Under the pieces are notes generated by a model that made no database searches, was not told the DNA's origin, and saw nothing but the letters and a program-made list of their open reading frames with translations. From NCBI GenBank assembly GCA_001464585.1, contig LNFF01000035.1, positions 1-64,000 on the forward strand: a DNA stretch of 64,000 nt. Reading direction: 5' to 3'. This document shows positions 44,462-53,929 of the stretch, in pieces (the stretch's first letter is position 1; every line of letters starts with the position of its first letter). The position numbers and the translations under genes are program-made. The DNA is from Gammaproteobacteria bacterium Ga0077554 (lineage in GTDB: Bacteria > Pseudomonadota > Gammaproteobacteria > Ga0077554 > Ga007554).

Positions 44462-45487
44462 ATGAGTAAAACATTTGACGTAGCCGTGGTAGGCGCGACG
44501 GGCGCGGTAGGTGAAACCATCATCTCCATCCTGGAAGAGCGTAAGTTCCCGGTGGGCACGCTATATCCGCTGGCCAGCGCGCGCTCCGCAGGCAGCCGCG
44601 TGGAATTTCGCGGCAGTTATTTGAAGGTACAGGATCTCGCGCAGTTTGATTTTTCCAAGGTGCAGATTGGCCTGTTTTCTGCCGGGGGGGATGTATCCGC
44701 CATCTATGCGCCCAAGGCCGCCGCTGCGGGTTGCGTGGTCATCGACAACACCGCGCATTTCCGTTACGAGGCAGATATTCCTCTGGTGATTCCCGAGGTC
44801 AATCCGCATGCGATTGCGCAGTATCCTGCACGCAATATTATTGCCAATCCGAATTGCTCGACGATTCAGATGCTGGTAGCGCTCAAGCCGATTTATGATG
44901 CAGTCGGCATTACGCGCATCAATGTCTGCACCTACCAATCAGTGTCAGGCACCGGCAAAGAAGCCATCGAAGAACTGGCCGGGCAGTCTGCTGCGCTGCT
45001 CAATGCCTCACCGATCGAGCCCAAGGTTTACCCCAAGCAGATTGCGTTTAACGTGCTGCCACAAATTGACGTATTCCAGGATAACGGCTACACCAAGGAA
45101 GAAATGAAAATGGTGTGGGAGACGCAAAAAATCTTTGAGGACGCCAATATCAAGGTCAACCCCACCGCCGCGCGCGTGCCGGTGTTTTATGGCCATTCGG
45201 AAGCGGTGCACATTGAAACCCGCGACAAGATCAGCGCCGCTCAAGCGCGTGCCTTGCTGCAAAAAGCGCCAGGCGTGGTGGTGCTCGACGAACTTAAACC
45301 CGGCGGTTACCCTACGGCAGTTACCGAGTCGGCAGGCACCGATGCGGTGTATGTGGGACGCATCCGCGAGGACATTTCACATCCCCGGGGTTTAGATTTA
45401 TGGATTGTGTCCGATAATGTACGCAAGGGCGCCGCCTTAAACAGCATCCAGATCGCCGAAATTTTGATAAAAGACTATCTGGCTTAA
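44462..45487 (+). CDS. asd: Aspartate-semialdehyde dehydrogenase
   Basis: 341 residues. The NADP motif is VAVVGATGAVGETIISILEE; PNCSTIQMLVALKPI contains the catalytic Cys; TYQSVSGTGKEAIEEL follows, and RVPVFYGHSEAVHIETRD has the late active-site His. It makes aspartate semialdehyde for Lys/DAP, Met and Thr. The length and the PNCSTI form place it in the second gammaproteobacterial Asd group (as in Pseudomonas), next to fimV as in that genus. Confidence 0.95.
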   Translation: MSKTFDVAVVGATGAVGETIISILEERKFPVGTLYPLASARSAGSRVEFRGSYLKVQDLAQFDFSKVQIGLFSAGGDVSAIYAPKAAAAGCVVIDNTAHFRYEADIPLVIPEVNPHAIAQYPARNIIANPNCSTIQMLVALKPIYDAVGITRINVCTYQSVSGTGKEAIEELAGQSAALLNASPIEPKVYPKQIAFNVLPQIDVFQDNGYTKEEMKMVWETQKIFEDANIKVNPTAARVPVFYGHSEAVHIETRDKISAAQARALLQKAPGVVVLDELKPGGYPTAVTESAGTDAVYVGRIREDISHPRGLDLWIVSDNVRKGAALNSIQIAEILIKDYLA

Positions 45488-45578
45488 GTATTTGGCACAA
45501 GATGCCGCTGTTTTAGCGGGGGGATGAACACCCACCACCACAACAGGTTGCCCGGCAAGTCAGGGATCGCGGCCTTCG

Positions 45579-45617
45579 TTCTTGCAGCAACCGCAGGAAA
45601 GCGTGTTGTTGCAAGAA
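45579..45617 (+). other. Stable hairpin in the fimV leader
   Basis: TTCTTGCAGCAAC (45579-45591) and GTTGTTGCAAGAA (45605-45617) pair at 12 of 13 positions around a 13-nt loop. It lies 65 nt before the fimV start in the asd-fimV gap and has no T-run. It could affect leader RNA folding; function unknown. Confidence 0.4.
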
Positions 45618-45681
45618 TTACGATATGGATTGCTGCACAGCACTGGATAGTTTTAAGGACTGGAGATTCTAGGAGAAATTG

Positions 45682-48363
45682 ATGCGCAAGCTGGCTTTCA
45701 CGTTAGTTCCGCTGATACTGTTGCGGTCCACCAGCGTTTTTGCCTTGGGAGTGGGAGATATTGAGCTGCATTCAGCACTTAATCAACCCCTGAATGCAGA
45801 AATCCGACTCTTATCCGCAACCCCTGCCGAACTGCAGGGGCTGACCGTTGCGCTTGCGCCTGAAGCGGCGTTTATAAGTGCGGGCGTTGATCGCCTGGGC
45901 TTATTAAATCAGCTACGCTTCAAGGTTATACAAAAGTCAGACGGCTCCCACGTTATTCAAGTCACTTCCAGCCAGCCCATTCGTGAACCTTTTCTGGATT
46001 TTCTGGTTGAAGTTAACTGGCCGACTGGCCGCTTTGTTCGTGAATACACCGTATTACTGGATTTTCCCGTGCTCGAAGGTGGCAAGCCTGCACCGATAGA
46101 TGCTCCGACGGTTACTGCTTCCCCCGAAAAATCGTCTGAAGGAGAGTCGACCCCGGACGTTAACACAACGTCAGGCACCGAGTCCTCCACAGACAATACA
46201 CATACTGAAAGCGCCACCGAAACAGCGGCACCTCCTGCAACCGCAACACGCGGCAAATCCCCCCGTCAGGCACCATTGCAAACCGCCGTTGCAGGCGATG
46301 GTAGCTACGGCCCCACACAGCGTGCGGATACGCTGTGGGACATCGCTTTAAAAATGCGGCCTGACTCTTCAGTGAGTGTTTCACAGGTGATGCTCGCCTT
46401 GGCAAAAAATAATCCGCAAGCATTCTTCGGCAACAATGTAAATAATTTAATGGCAGGGTATATCCTGCGCTTGCCGCCTGTGGATGAGATTCGTGCTATT
46501 CCCCAAGAAGATGCAATACGTGAAGTTGCGGGGCAATATCAGCAATGGCTCAATGTACAACGCGGCGGCATGGCTGTGCCCTCTGCACCGGACAGCGCGG
46601 CGAACGCAGAGATGGAGGGCACCCCGCCTATGGGTAAGGGCGCCTCCGGCGCCCAACTCAAATTAGCTACACCCGACTCCGATAAGACAGGCGTATCAGG
46701 AGGAACTGGCAGAAAATTATCCGGCGATACCAGCGATGTTGCCGCCTTGCGCAAAGAATTAGCCATGGCGCTTGAGGCAGTCGATGCCAATCGCCAGGAA
46801 AATGCCGAGCTGCGCAGCCGCATGGCGCAACTCGAACAACAGCTTACCTCCATGCAACGTCTTTTAGAACTTAAAGACGGCAATATGGCAGCGTTGCAAA
46901 ATAAAAAAGCTGCAAATACACCTGCCGCAACTTCCCAGCCTGCGGCCACGGCATCTCCATCCACAACAGGTAGCCCACCGCCACCACCACGCGCACCCGT
47001 CGTAACGCCTGCAGAACCACCCGCAGAAGATTTGCTCGGCACGCTGATGGGTGACCAGAAACAATTGGGACTCCTTATCGGCGGTTTCCTGGTGATTTCT
47101 GCACTGGTATGGGCGATGGTGCGTCGCCGCCGTCAATCTGCAATTGATTCTGCGGATGAAAGTTTCGCTAAATTATTGAAGAACTCGACGGTAACGGATG
47201 AGGGTAAAAAAGACGATGAAACATCATCCCCGGCCATCGCAAATAATGTAAAAAATAATGTAACAGAACAGGATCTTCCCAGCACTGTGATGGCGCTGAG
47301 TAGCGCGCAGACGGATGAGGACATGATTGATCCACTTGCCGAGGCTGATGTCTACCTGGCTTACAAACGCTATGACCAAGCCGCCGAACTGATTAAAGAC
47401 GCGATACGCAATGATCCAACCCGGCCTGACTTAAGCCTTAAGTTATTAGAGGTCTATCATCTTGCTAAAAATAACGACGCGTTTGAAACCCAGGCAGAAA
47501 CACTGTATGCGGAATTAAACGGTGATTCCAATCATCCGTTATGGGCAAAAGCAATTGAGATGGGCAAACAAACTGCGCCCACACATCCCTTGTTTTTTAA
47601 GGCCGTTGCCACGGTCGCGGCGGCGGGCACAGCAGCATCACTCGGCTTTATGGCAGATGCACCTGCGCCCCTGGACGCGATGACAGGCAACGCTGACGTA
47701 GCGCCATCAGAACTTGCCCCAGAAACGCCTGACAATTCTTTTTCACTCCCGAATGTGGAACAACCGAAAACAGTCGTCACCGATAACAGTATTGATTTTA
47801 ATCTGGACGCCTCCCCCCCGGCAGACCTCGCTATCGAAGACAGCGCCCCGGCAGAAACAGACGCGCCCCTGTCAAACAGCATGGACTTTGACCTGAGTTT
47901 AAATGATGCCATAGATACGCCCATAGATACTCTTGGCATTACGGATAATGATGCGCCGCCGCCTCCCGCTACAGAATCATTGGCACAGGGCACCGCATCA
48001 TTAAGTAATGAAATGGATCTTGATTATGCCTCTGTCCATAATACTCCTGAGGGTCATGAGCATGGCAATGGCTATGATAACCAAGCCGCAGCACCTGAAA
48101 CATCAGCGAGTGACTTCAATCTGGATGATCCAGCCATCGCCGCATTTGATGGCACCGCACCTGACGATGCGATGGTATCGGCAGAAAAAGAAAATGATCT
48201 TTTTAGCGGCATAGATATGGTCGGTACCAAACTGGATTTGGCCAAAGCCTATATTGACATGGAAGATAAAGAAGGCGCGCGTATGCTGCTTAATGAAGTC
48301 CTGGAAGAAGGTAGCGCTCCGCAGAAAAGCGAAGCACGGGAGCTCATGCAGCAAATCACCTGA
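45682..48363 (+). CDS. fimV: FimV-family pilus-assembly hub protein
   Basis: 893 residues from ATG 45682 (AGGAG at 45671). A signal peptide is followed by the FimV N-terminal domain (GDIELHSALNQPLNAEIRLL, about 22-140), an acidic/Ser-Thr linker, a LysM domain (about 210-275, GPTQRADTLWDIALKMRPDS), a coiled coil (about 350-400, NRQENAELRSRMAQLEQQLT), a transmembrane helix (about 462-480, LLIGGFLVISALVWAMV), a TPR-like region (DPLAEADVYLAYKRYDQAAE) and the acidic C-terminal FimV domain (KLDLAKAYIDMEDKEGARML). FimV is a polar organiser for type IV pili and c-di-GMP/cAMP signalling. Downstream of asd as in Pseudomonas. Confidence 0.9.
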   Translation: MRKLAFTLVPLILLRSTSVFALGVGDIELHSALNQPLNAEIRLLSATPAELQGLTVALAPEAAFISAGVDRLGLLNQLRFKVIQKSDGSHVIQVTSSQPIREPFLDFLVEVNWPTGRFVREYTVLLDFPVLEGGKPAPIDAPTVTASPEKSSEGESTPDVNTTSGTESSTDNTHTESATETAAPPATATRGKSPRQAPLQTAVAGDGSYGPTQRADTLWDIALKMRPDSSVSVSQVMLALAKNNPQAFFGNNVNNLMAGYILRLPPVDEIRAIPQEDAIREVAGQYQQWLNVQRGGMAVPSAPDSAANAEMEGTPPMGKGASGAQLKLATPDSDKTGVSGGTGRKLSGDTSDVAALRKELAMALEAVDANRQENAELRSRMAQLEQQLTSMQRLLELKDGNMAALQNKKAANTPAATSQPAATASPSTTGSPPPPPRAPVVTPAEPPAEDLLGTLMGDQKQLGLLIGGFLVISALVWAMVRRRRQSAIDSADESFAKLLKNSTVTDEGKKDDETSSPAIANNVKNNVTEQDLPSTVMALSSAQTDEDMIDPLAEADVYLAYKRYDQAAELIKDAIRNDPTRPDLSLKLLEVYHLAKNNDAFETQAETLYAELNGDSNHPLWAKAIEMGKQTAPTHPLFFKAVATVAAAGTAASLGFMADAPAPLDAMTGNADVAPSELAPETPDNSFSLPNVEQPKTVVTDNSIDFNLDASPPADLAIEDSAPAETDAPLSNSMDFDLSLNDAIDTPIDTLGITDNDAPPPPATESLAQGTASLSNEMDLDYASVHNTPEGHEHGNGYDNQAAAPETSASDFNLDDPAIAAFDGTAPDDAMVSAEKENDLFSGIDMVGTKLDLAKAYIDMEDKEGARMLLNEVLEEGSAPQKSEARELMQQIT

Positions 48364-49109
48364 TGGGCAGACTTTGGCACGCCGCTCTGCATCCCGTCAT
48401 ACGCATTGCGATTTTTATTATTCTGGCGGGCGCGCTTTCCATGGGGAATGTAAATATCCTGCTAATGGCTGCACTGGCCGTGGCAGCGGCCTATGGCATA
48501 ACCGCTAACACCCCGTTCTTCGCCGCTAATACCCCGCTCTTCACTGCGCTAAACATGTTGCGGCGCATGCGCTGGCTGTTTCTTTCGCTGTTTATTATCT
48601 ACTGCTGGTTTACACCCGGCACCCCTTTACCCCTCGCCCTGCCCGCTTCCATACTGGCCTGGCTGCCAACGCTGCAAGGGTTAGAAGAAGCCAGCATACG
48701 CATCGCGTCCCTCGTGACTATTGTGCTGGCCGTGCATCTGCTGCTGCACATCACATCACGCGAACAGTTATTGGGAGCGATTTATTGGTGGTTGAAACCT
48801 TTGAGTTATGCAGGCATTCCCTATGAGCGCCTGGCGATACGCATAGCGTTGGTACTGGAAACCGTACCCAAAGTGCAACCGCTCATCCATCAGGCCCTCG
48901 CGGAACACCGCCAGACAGACCCGGGCGCACCTGGGGCAATCCTTGCACACACTGGCCAGGTGGCCGCTGCACTTTATCAAAACGTGCTAACCCATGCTGA
49001 ACAGCAAGCCTGTCATAGCATTGAAATTCCCGCCGTGATTTCACCGCCCGTTTGGCAATGGTTATTTCCCATGGGAATGGCTGTGGTGCTGGGATGGGCG
49101 GGGCTATAA
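48363..49109 (+). CDS. Polytopic membrane protein resembling EcfT/CbiQ transport subunits
   Basis: 248 residues, overlapping the fimV stop by one base (TGATG). Predicted membrane segments include IRIAIFIILAGALSMGNVNI, LLMAALAVAAAYGITA, MRWLFLSLFIIYCW and IRIASLVTIVLAVHLLLHIT. The cytoplasmic part (EQLLGAIYWWLKPLSYAGIP, YERLAIRIALVLETVPKVQP) resembles the coupling region of EcfT/CbiQ proteins. Those work with ATPase and substrate-binding subunits, none of which are nearby. The family assignment is moderate; the link with fimV is only the tight overlap. Confidence 0.65.
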   Translation: MGRLWHAALHPVIRIAIFIILAGALSMGNVNILLMAALAVAAAYGITANTPFFAANTPLFTALNMLRRMRWLFLSLFIIYCWFTPGTPLPLALPASILAWLPTLQGLEEASIRIASLVTIVLAVHLLLHITSREQLLGAIYWWLKPLSYAGIPYERLAIRIALVLETVPKVQPLIHQALAEHRQTDPGAPGAILAHTGQVAAALYQNVLTHAEQQACHSIEIPAVISPPVWQWLFPMGMAVVLGWAGL

Positions 49110-49128
49110 TTTACTGCTGTGCCTGAGT

Positions 49129-51615
49129 TTACAACCGTGTCTTGTTCAGCCGCAGCGCATTACCAATCACCGACACTGAACTAAAACTCATCGCCGCTGC
49201 GGCAATCATCGGCGAAAGCAGCAGACCAAAGAAGGGATACAACACTCCCGCCGCAACCGGCACACCCAGCACATTATAAATAAATGCAAAGAACAGATTT
49301 TGCCGGATATTGCGCAGCGTGGCGCGGCTCAAACGGCGCGCCCGCACAATACCGCGCAGATCACCTTTCACCAGTGTACTCGCCGCGCTTTCCATCGCTA
49401 CATCGGTGCCGGTGCCCATCGCAATGCCGACCTGCGCTTGCGCCAGCGCGGGGGCGTCATTGATGCCATCCCCCGCCATCGCCACGATACGGCCTTCAGC
49501 CTGCAATTGTTTGATCACTTCAATCTTCTGTTCCGGCAAGACATCGGCAATCACGCGCTCAATGCCCAGTTTACGCGCCACCGTCTCGGCAGTCACACGG
49601 TTATCACCCGTGAGCATCACGATCTGTAAACCTTCGTTACGTAATTCCTGAATCGCTTGCAGCGTGGTTTCCTTGACAGGATCAGCAACGCCGATCAATC
49701 CCGCGCATTGCCCCTGTATCACCACAAACATCACGGTCTGGCCTTCGGCACGCAATGCCTGGGCATGTTCGTACAGATCACCCGGTTGAATACCTGACAT
49801 CTCCAGTAATTTTAACGTGCCGATCGCTACCGATTTCCCATTCACCTGACCCACGACGCCTTTGCCGGTGATCGACTGAAAATCTGACACGGGCAACAAC
49901 GGCAAACCTTGTTTTTGCGCCCCGGAAACAATCGCCGCCGCCAAAGGATGTTCACTGGCACGCTCCAGGCTGGCGCCGAGTTGCAATACCTCGCTCTCTG
50001 AAAATCCATTGCTTGTAGTCACCCCAATGAATTCAGGTTTGCCTACGGTTAATGTGCCGGTCTTGTCCACCACCAGCGTATCTACCTTCTCCATAATTTC
50101 CAGGGCTTCGGCATTCTTGATGAGCACACCGGCGGCTGCACCGCGCCCGGTGCCCACCATAATTGACATCGGCGTCGCCAGGCCCAACGCACACGGACAC
50201 GCAATAATCAGCACCGACACAGCACTGATCACCGCATACGCCAGACGCGGTTCCGGCCCCCACAAACTCCAGGCAATAAACGCCAGCACCGCCACCAGCA
50301 TCACCAGTGGCACAAAATAACCGGATACCACATCAACCAGACGTTGAATAGGTGCGCGGCTGCGCTGCGCTTCATTCACCATGCGCACAATCTGCGCCAG
50401 CAGCGTGTCACTGCCCACCCGCTCCGCGCGCATCAACAAGCCACCCGTGCCATTCACCGTCGCACCAATCAGCCGTTCACCTTTGTGCTTCTCGACCGGA
50501 ATGGATTCGCCCGTGATCATCGCCTCATCAACAGCACTGTTACCTTCAATCACCACACCATCCACCGGCACTTTCTCACCGGGACGCACGCGCAACACAT
50601 CGCCGGGCTGCACCTGTTGCAACGCGATATCTTCTTCGTGACCCTGCTCCCGCACAATGCGCGCCGTCTTGGGTGACAGCCCCAGCAATTTTTTAATAGC
50701 CGCGCCCGTGGAACTGCGCGCGCGTAACTCCAGCACCTGTCCCAATAACACCAGGGCAATAATCACCGCAGCGGCTTCAAAATAAACCGGCACCACACCA
50801 TTCATCAACAGCGCTTCAGGAAAAATATCCGGCGCGAATGTGCCCACCACGCTATAAATCCACGCCACGCCCACGCCCAATGCAATCAGGGTAAACATAT
50901 TCAGGTGACGATTGACGACGGAACTCCAGCCACGCTGAAAGAAAGGCCAGCCACCCCACAGCACCACCGGCGTCGCAAGCATTAATCCCAGCCATTGCAA
51001 TACGCGGGGAGAGATCAAATTATGCATGCTTTCCGGGGCTAACTCGGCCACCATCGCCATCACAAACAACGGCAGCGCCAGCGCACTGCTGACCCAAAAA
51101 CGGCGCGTCATATCTTCCAGTTCGGGATTTTTCTCTTCAGCGATAATGTCACGTGGCTCCAGCGCCATGCCGCAGATCGGGCACGCGCCCGGCGCATCAC
51201 GTACAATCTGCAGGTGCATGGGGCACACATACTGCGTAGACACTACTGCCGCAACAGCGACTTCCGGCTCCAGCGCCATACCACATTTCGGACAGGCGCC
51301 CGGCCCTTGCTGACGCACTTCGGGATCCATGGGGCAAACATACATAGCGTCGTGTTGCGGTTGCTTTTGTGATGTGCGCGGTGCGGCGGCCGTTCCTGCG
51401 CTCACGGCACTTGTGCTTCCCTGCACGGCGTGGTTACAACAAGAAGATGATGATGTGGGCTCCTGCAGGAATGAGCGCAGAAATGTGCCAGGACTGGCTT
51501 CAAACTTGCGCAGGCAATGCGCCGAACAAAAATAATAAGTGACAGCTTCGTGTTGCGAAGAGCCAGCGGCTGATGTCTCGTCAACTGTCATGCCACATAC
51601 GGGATCAATGGCCAT
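49129..51615 (-). CDS. copA: Cu(I)-exporting P1B-type ATPase with YHS and two heavy-metal-binding motifs
   Basis: 828 residues. A YHS domain (1-48, [21 protein letters not shown]), a Ser/Ala-rich linker (51-90), two heavy-metal-binding motifs (91-117 and 128-154, each with CPM and C-x2-CGMALEP), then the pump: about eight helices, TGES (369-372), the Cu motif CPC (473-475), DKTGT phosphorylation loop (517-521) and [13 protein letters not shown]. Classic ferredoxin-like GMxCxxC domains are absent. It exports Cu(I) or Ag(I) to the periplasm, where the linked Cus system takes over. The linker residues 62-78 come from a dispersed repeat (see 51392-51433). The gene is convergent with the fimV block. 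Confidence 0.92.
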   Translation of the reverse strand: MAIDPVCGMTVDETSAAGSSQHEAVTYYFCSAHCLRKFEASPGTFLRSFLQEPTSSSSCCNHAVQGSTSAVSAGTAAAPRTSQKQPQHDAMYVCPMDPEVRQQGPGACPKCGMALEPEVAVAAVVSTQYVCPMHLQIVRDAPGACPICGMALEPRDIIAEEKNPELEDMTRRFWVSSALALPLFVMAMVAELAPESMHNLISPRVLQWLGLMLATPVVLWGGWPFFQRGWSSVVNRHLNMFTLIALGVGVAWIYSVVGTFAPDIFPEALLMNGVVPVYFEAAAVIIALVLLGQVLELRARSSTGAAIKKLLGLSPKTARIVREQGHEEDIALQQVQPGDVLRVRPGEKVPVDGVVIEGNSAVDEAMITGESIPVEKHKGERLIGATVNGTGGLLMRAERVGSDTLLAQIVRMVNEAQRSRAPIQRLVDVVSGYFVPLVMLVAVLAFIAWSLWGPEPRLAYAVISAVSVLIIACPCALGLATPMSIMVGTGRGAAAGVLIKNAEALEIMEKVDTLVVDKTGTLTVGKPEFIGVTTSNGFSESEVLQLGASLERASEHPLAAAIVSGAQKQGLPLLPVSDFQSITGKGVVGQVNGKSVAIGTLKLLEMSGIQPGDLYEHAQALRAEGQTVMFVVIQGQCAGLIGVADPVKETTLQAIQELRNEGLQIVMLTGDNRVTAETVARKLGIERVIADVLPEQKIEVIKQLQAEGRIVAMAGDGINDAPALAQAQVGIAMGTGTDVAMESAASTLVKGDLRGIVRARRLSRATLRNIRQNLFFAFIYNVLGVPVAAGVLYPFFGLLLSPMIAAAAMSFSSVSVIGNALRLNKTRL
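51392..51433 (-). repeat. Dispersed repeat within the copA linker
   Basis: On the minus strand the sequence reads CACGCCGTGCAGGGAAGCAC then AAGTGCCGTGAGCGCAGG, encoding [13 protein letters not shown]. It matches 52273-52319 at most positions in the same reading frame and shares CCTGCGCTCA and CACTTG words with the intergenic element at 24679-24802. Confidence 0.65.
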
Positions 51616-51651
51616 TAAGCACCCTCATCATCATCCCTCACAACAAACATA

Positions 51652-51963
51652 CTATTCCAACAACGGCACACGCTGGGCATCAATCAACAACGTAGCTGAC
51701 TGCCCGTCAAGAAACATCAGGCCCACACCCCGAGTGGTGTGATGCACCACCAAACCTTCCACATGCCGGCAACCGTCATCTGGCTCCTGCCACACCAGAC
51801 TGACCAACGCACCCAATGGAATATCCGCATCCCGCGCCGACACTTCCACAAATGCCCCGCCACGACCCACATCGCGTACCCGGCAGGACAAAACACATTG
51901 ATTGCGATACTCAAGCGTTACCTGACATACTACAGGCTGACGGCGATCAAAACGATGATCCAT
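51652..51963 (-). CDS. Small PilZ-domain protein
   Basis: 103 residues from ATG 51963 (GGGAAGG upstream); the longer frame to 52071 lacks a site. RFDRRQPVVCQVTLEYRNQC starts with the PilZ arginine pair R-x2-RR, and CRVRDVGRGGAFVEVS corresponds to the second c-di-GMP motif D/N-x-S-x-x-G, with Ser replaced by Gly. PilZ proteins bind cyclic di-GMP; the substitution makes binding uncertain. It lies 36 nt upstream of copA in the same direction and may be cotranscribed with it. Confidence 0.75.
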   Translation of the reverse strand: MDHRFDRRQPVVCQVTLEYRNQCVLSCRVRDVGRGGAFVEVSARDADIPLGALVSLVWQEPDDGCRHVEGLVVHHTTRGVGLMFLDGQSATLLIDAQRVPLLE

Positions 51964-52100
51964 ATCCTTCCCTTTCCAGTCAAAATATCGCGTGTTGCCC
52001 TGACAAACAGCTCCCTCACTCTTGGCTGAAATGGTATGCCCTTGGCCAGGCATCCACAAGCCCCTTGACAAATTTATGGAACTGCGCTAAAAATGACCTA

Positions 52101-52607
52101 ATGATCAACGATCTCGCCCGTAAGATTATCGGCCTGTTTTTAATGCTGGCACTGGTGGTTATGCCAGTACGGATTGCATTTGCCGATAGCCACCCCGCAA
52201 ACACGGGTTCCGCCCCATATGCCAGTGGCGCAAGTCAGTCGCCTGAGGCGGCGGCCAGTTCCCCGCAGACGCATCACGCCGTACAGGGAAGCACAAGTGC
52301 TGCGGGCGCAGGAGCAGCCAATCATCGGGCCATGCCCCACCACCCTATGTCACCCGATATGTCATCGACTATGGCATCCGATACTCCCTGTGGCACACCC
52401 GCTAATACCGCCTGCGATAAAAACCATGTCACCAACACGACCCATCACTGCTCCAGTGACGCGCACTGCTGTGTCGCGCTCGTAGCATCCTTCTATGATG
52501 CTACGCATATGGCGCCTTCTACGCCCCGCTCTATATTATCAATTACACTCACCAGCATTATCATACCCACTGCAACAAAACCCCCTCGCCATAACTTCTT
52601 AGCCTAA
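52101..52607 (+). CDS. Exported Cys/His/Met-rich protein of the copper island
   Basis: 168 residues from ATG 52101. The signal peptide IIGLFLMLALVVMPVRIAFA is followed by a low-complexity Ser/Ala segment and a metal-ligand-rich part (HHAVQG, NHRAMPHHPMSPDMSSTM, DTPCGTPANTACDKNH, THHCSSDAHCCVAL). Residues about 58-75 are encoded by the dispersed repeat at 52273-52319. Such proteins often accompany copper-resistance operons as periplasmic chelators or as leader regulators like CopL. No domain is recognised. It is divergent from the PilZ/copA genes. Confidence 0.65.
   Translation: MINDLARKIIGLFLMLALVVMPVRIAFADSHPANTGSAPYASGASQSPEAAASSPQTHHAVQGSTSAAGAGAANHRAMPHHPMSPDMSSTMASDTPCGTPANTACDKNHVTNTTHHCSSDAHCCVALVASFYDATHMAPSTPRSILSITLTSIIIPTATKPPRHNFLA
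52273..52319 (+). repeat. Dispersed repeat within the Cys/His/Met-rich gene
   Basis: TCACGCCGTACAGGGAAGCA then CAAGTGCTGCGGGCGCAGGA encodes [16 protein letters not shown]. It is the same element, in the same coding frame, as the copA linker repeat (51392-51433), in opposite genomic orientation about 840 bp away. Confidence 0.65.
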
Positions 52608-52725
52608 AAACTAACACGCTTGTTTACCTGTCCCTGTTAGAGTAGGGTTTGCGTTTACTCATGTATGGGTTACCTGCGCATACGCGTTAGCTTTTTACCA
52701 CTCAACCATTACAGGGAGTGCAACC

Positions 52726-53382
52726 ATGATTGAAATTATCCCCAACTGGCACCCGATTTTTGTACATTTCACGGTAGCTCTGCTCAGCATTGCCGTGGTT
52801 TTTTTTATTCTGGGGGCAGCATTGCCGAAACATAAGTGGCGCGAACAATGGCTCGCTGTTGCGCACTGGAATTTATGGGTCGGCGCAGCGATTTCACTAT
52901 TTACGGCTACTGCAGGATGGTTTGCCTTTAACAGCGTTGATCATGACACACCCTCCCATGAGGCAATGATTGAGCATCGTAACCTGGCATTGACAACACT
53001 GGCGGTATTTTTGCCCATTGCGGTGTGGTCACTGGCGCGCTACCGCGCGGGAAAACCAGTGCAATTGATATTTCTGGCGGCATTACTGGTTGCGCAGGGG
53101 CTGTTATTGTCCACCGCCTGGCACGGTGCAGAGTTGGTGTATCGTCACGGTTTAGGGGTAATGTCATTGCCGAAAAAAGAAGGGGATGGTCATGCGCATC
53201 AGCATAGCGACGGCAGTGCCCATGGACATGATGCCGCGCCACACACGGATGCACCAGCACCCCACACCCAGGAGCAGCCCATGCACATTGAAGGTGATGG
53301 TCACGCCCATGATGAAAAAATGGTTACTCCAGAAAAACCCGGCGACCACGTGGATGACCCGGCTCGTCCCCATAACCACTAA
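52726..53382 (+). CDS. DUF2231 membrane protein with His-rich C-terminus
   Basis: 218 residues. NWHPIFVHFTVALLSIAVVF opens the DUF2231 domain with its conserved HP and H residues. Four membrane helices follow (to about residue 145), with IEHRNLALTTLAVFLPIAVW and LLVAQGLLLSTAWHGAELVY near potential heme-ligand histidines. The C-terminal 65 residues are strongly His/Asp-rich (HAHQHSDGSAHGHD, HTDAPAPHTQEQPMH), suggesting metal binding. CAGGGAGTG precedes the start. It leads a run of tightly spaced plus-strand genes through the Cus system. A heme-linked redox role with the next gene is inference. Confidence 0.8.
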   Translation: MIEIIPNWHPIFVHFTVALLSIAVVFFILGAALPKHKWREQWLAVAHWNLWVGAAISLFTATAGWFAFNSVDHDTPSHEAMIEHRNLALTTLAVFLPIAVWSLARYRAGKPVQLIFLAALLVAQGLLLSTAWHGAELVYRHGLGVMSLPKKEGDGHAHQHSDGSAHGHDAAPHTDAPAPHTQEQPMHIEGDGHAHDEKMVTPEKPGDHVDDPARPHNH

Positions 53383-53401
53383 ACTTAAGGAACACCCATT
53401 A

Positions 53402-53920
53402 ATGAACAAAAAAATATTTGGCAGTATAGTGATGATATTAACACTTGGCGCATGTGACTCATCCAGCACATCCTCCCAGACGCAGGGCAGCACACCTCCA
53501 CCAGAAAAAACCATTTCCACGCTCACCGGGGTAGATGTGATACGCCCGCACAATGTTCAGCAAATCGCAGAAGGTGAACAGCTTTATAAACAACATTGCG
53601 TAAGCTGTCATGGCGCCAAAGCAGAAGGTAATCCCGAATGGCGCAAGGCGCTGGCAGAAGGAAAATATTTGCCACCACCCCTGAATGGCACAGGCCGCGA
53701 ATGGCATAGCTCAAGAAACGAGTTACACAACCATATCAAGTACGGCAGTAAATTTGGCAAGGGTAATATGCCGCCCTTTCAAAACACCTTGACGGATGAG
53801 CAAATCACGTCGGTCATAGCATGGTTCCAGTCATTGTGGTCAGACCAACTCTATGCAGAATGGCTCACCAAACACACGGTGGGCAGTGTATTTGTTGATG
53901 AGGCCTATAAAAAACAATAG
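53402..53920 (+). CDS. Monoheme c-type cytochrome lipoprotein
   Basis: 172 residues from ATG 53402 (TTAAGGAA upstream). Lipoprotein signal with LTLGAC, Cys18 lipidated. After a Ser/Thr/Pro linker, a cytochrome c domain has CVSCH (66-70) and a probable Met axial ligand in GKGNMPPF. IAEGEQLYKQHC and LTDEQITSVIAWFQSLWSD are class I cytochrome c features. It would act as a membrane-tethered electron carrier in the periplasm. It starts 20 nt after the DUF2231 gene and 10 nt before the Cus outer-membrane gene, so it belongs to the same operon. Confidence 0.88.
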   Translation: MNKKIFGSIVMILTLGACDSSSTSSQTQGSTPPPEKTISTLTGVDVIRPHNVQQIAEGEQLYKQHCVSCHGAKAEGNPEWRKALAEGKYLPPPLNGTGREWHSSRNELHNHIKYGSKFGKGNMPPFQNTLTDEQITSVIAWFQSLWSDQLYAEWLTKHTVGSVFVDEAYKKQ

Positions 53921-53929
53921 GAGTCATCT

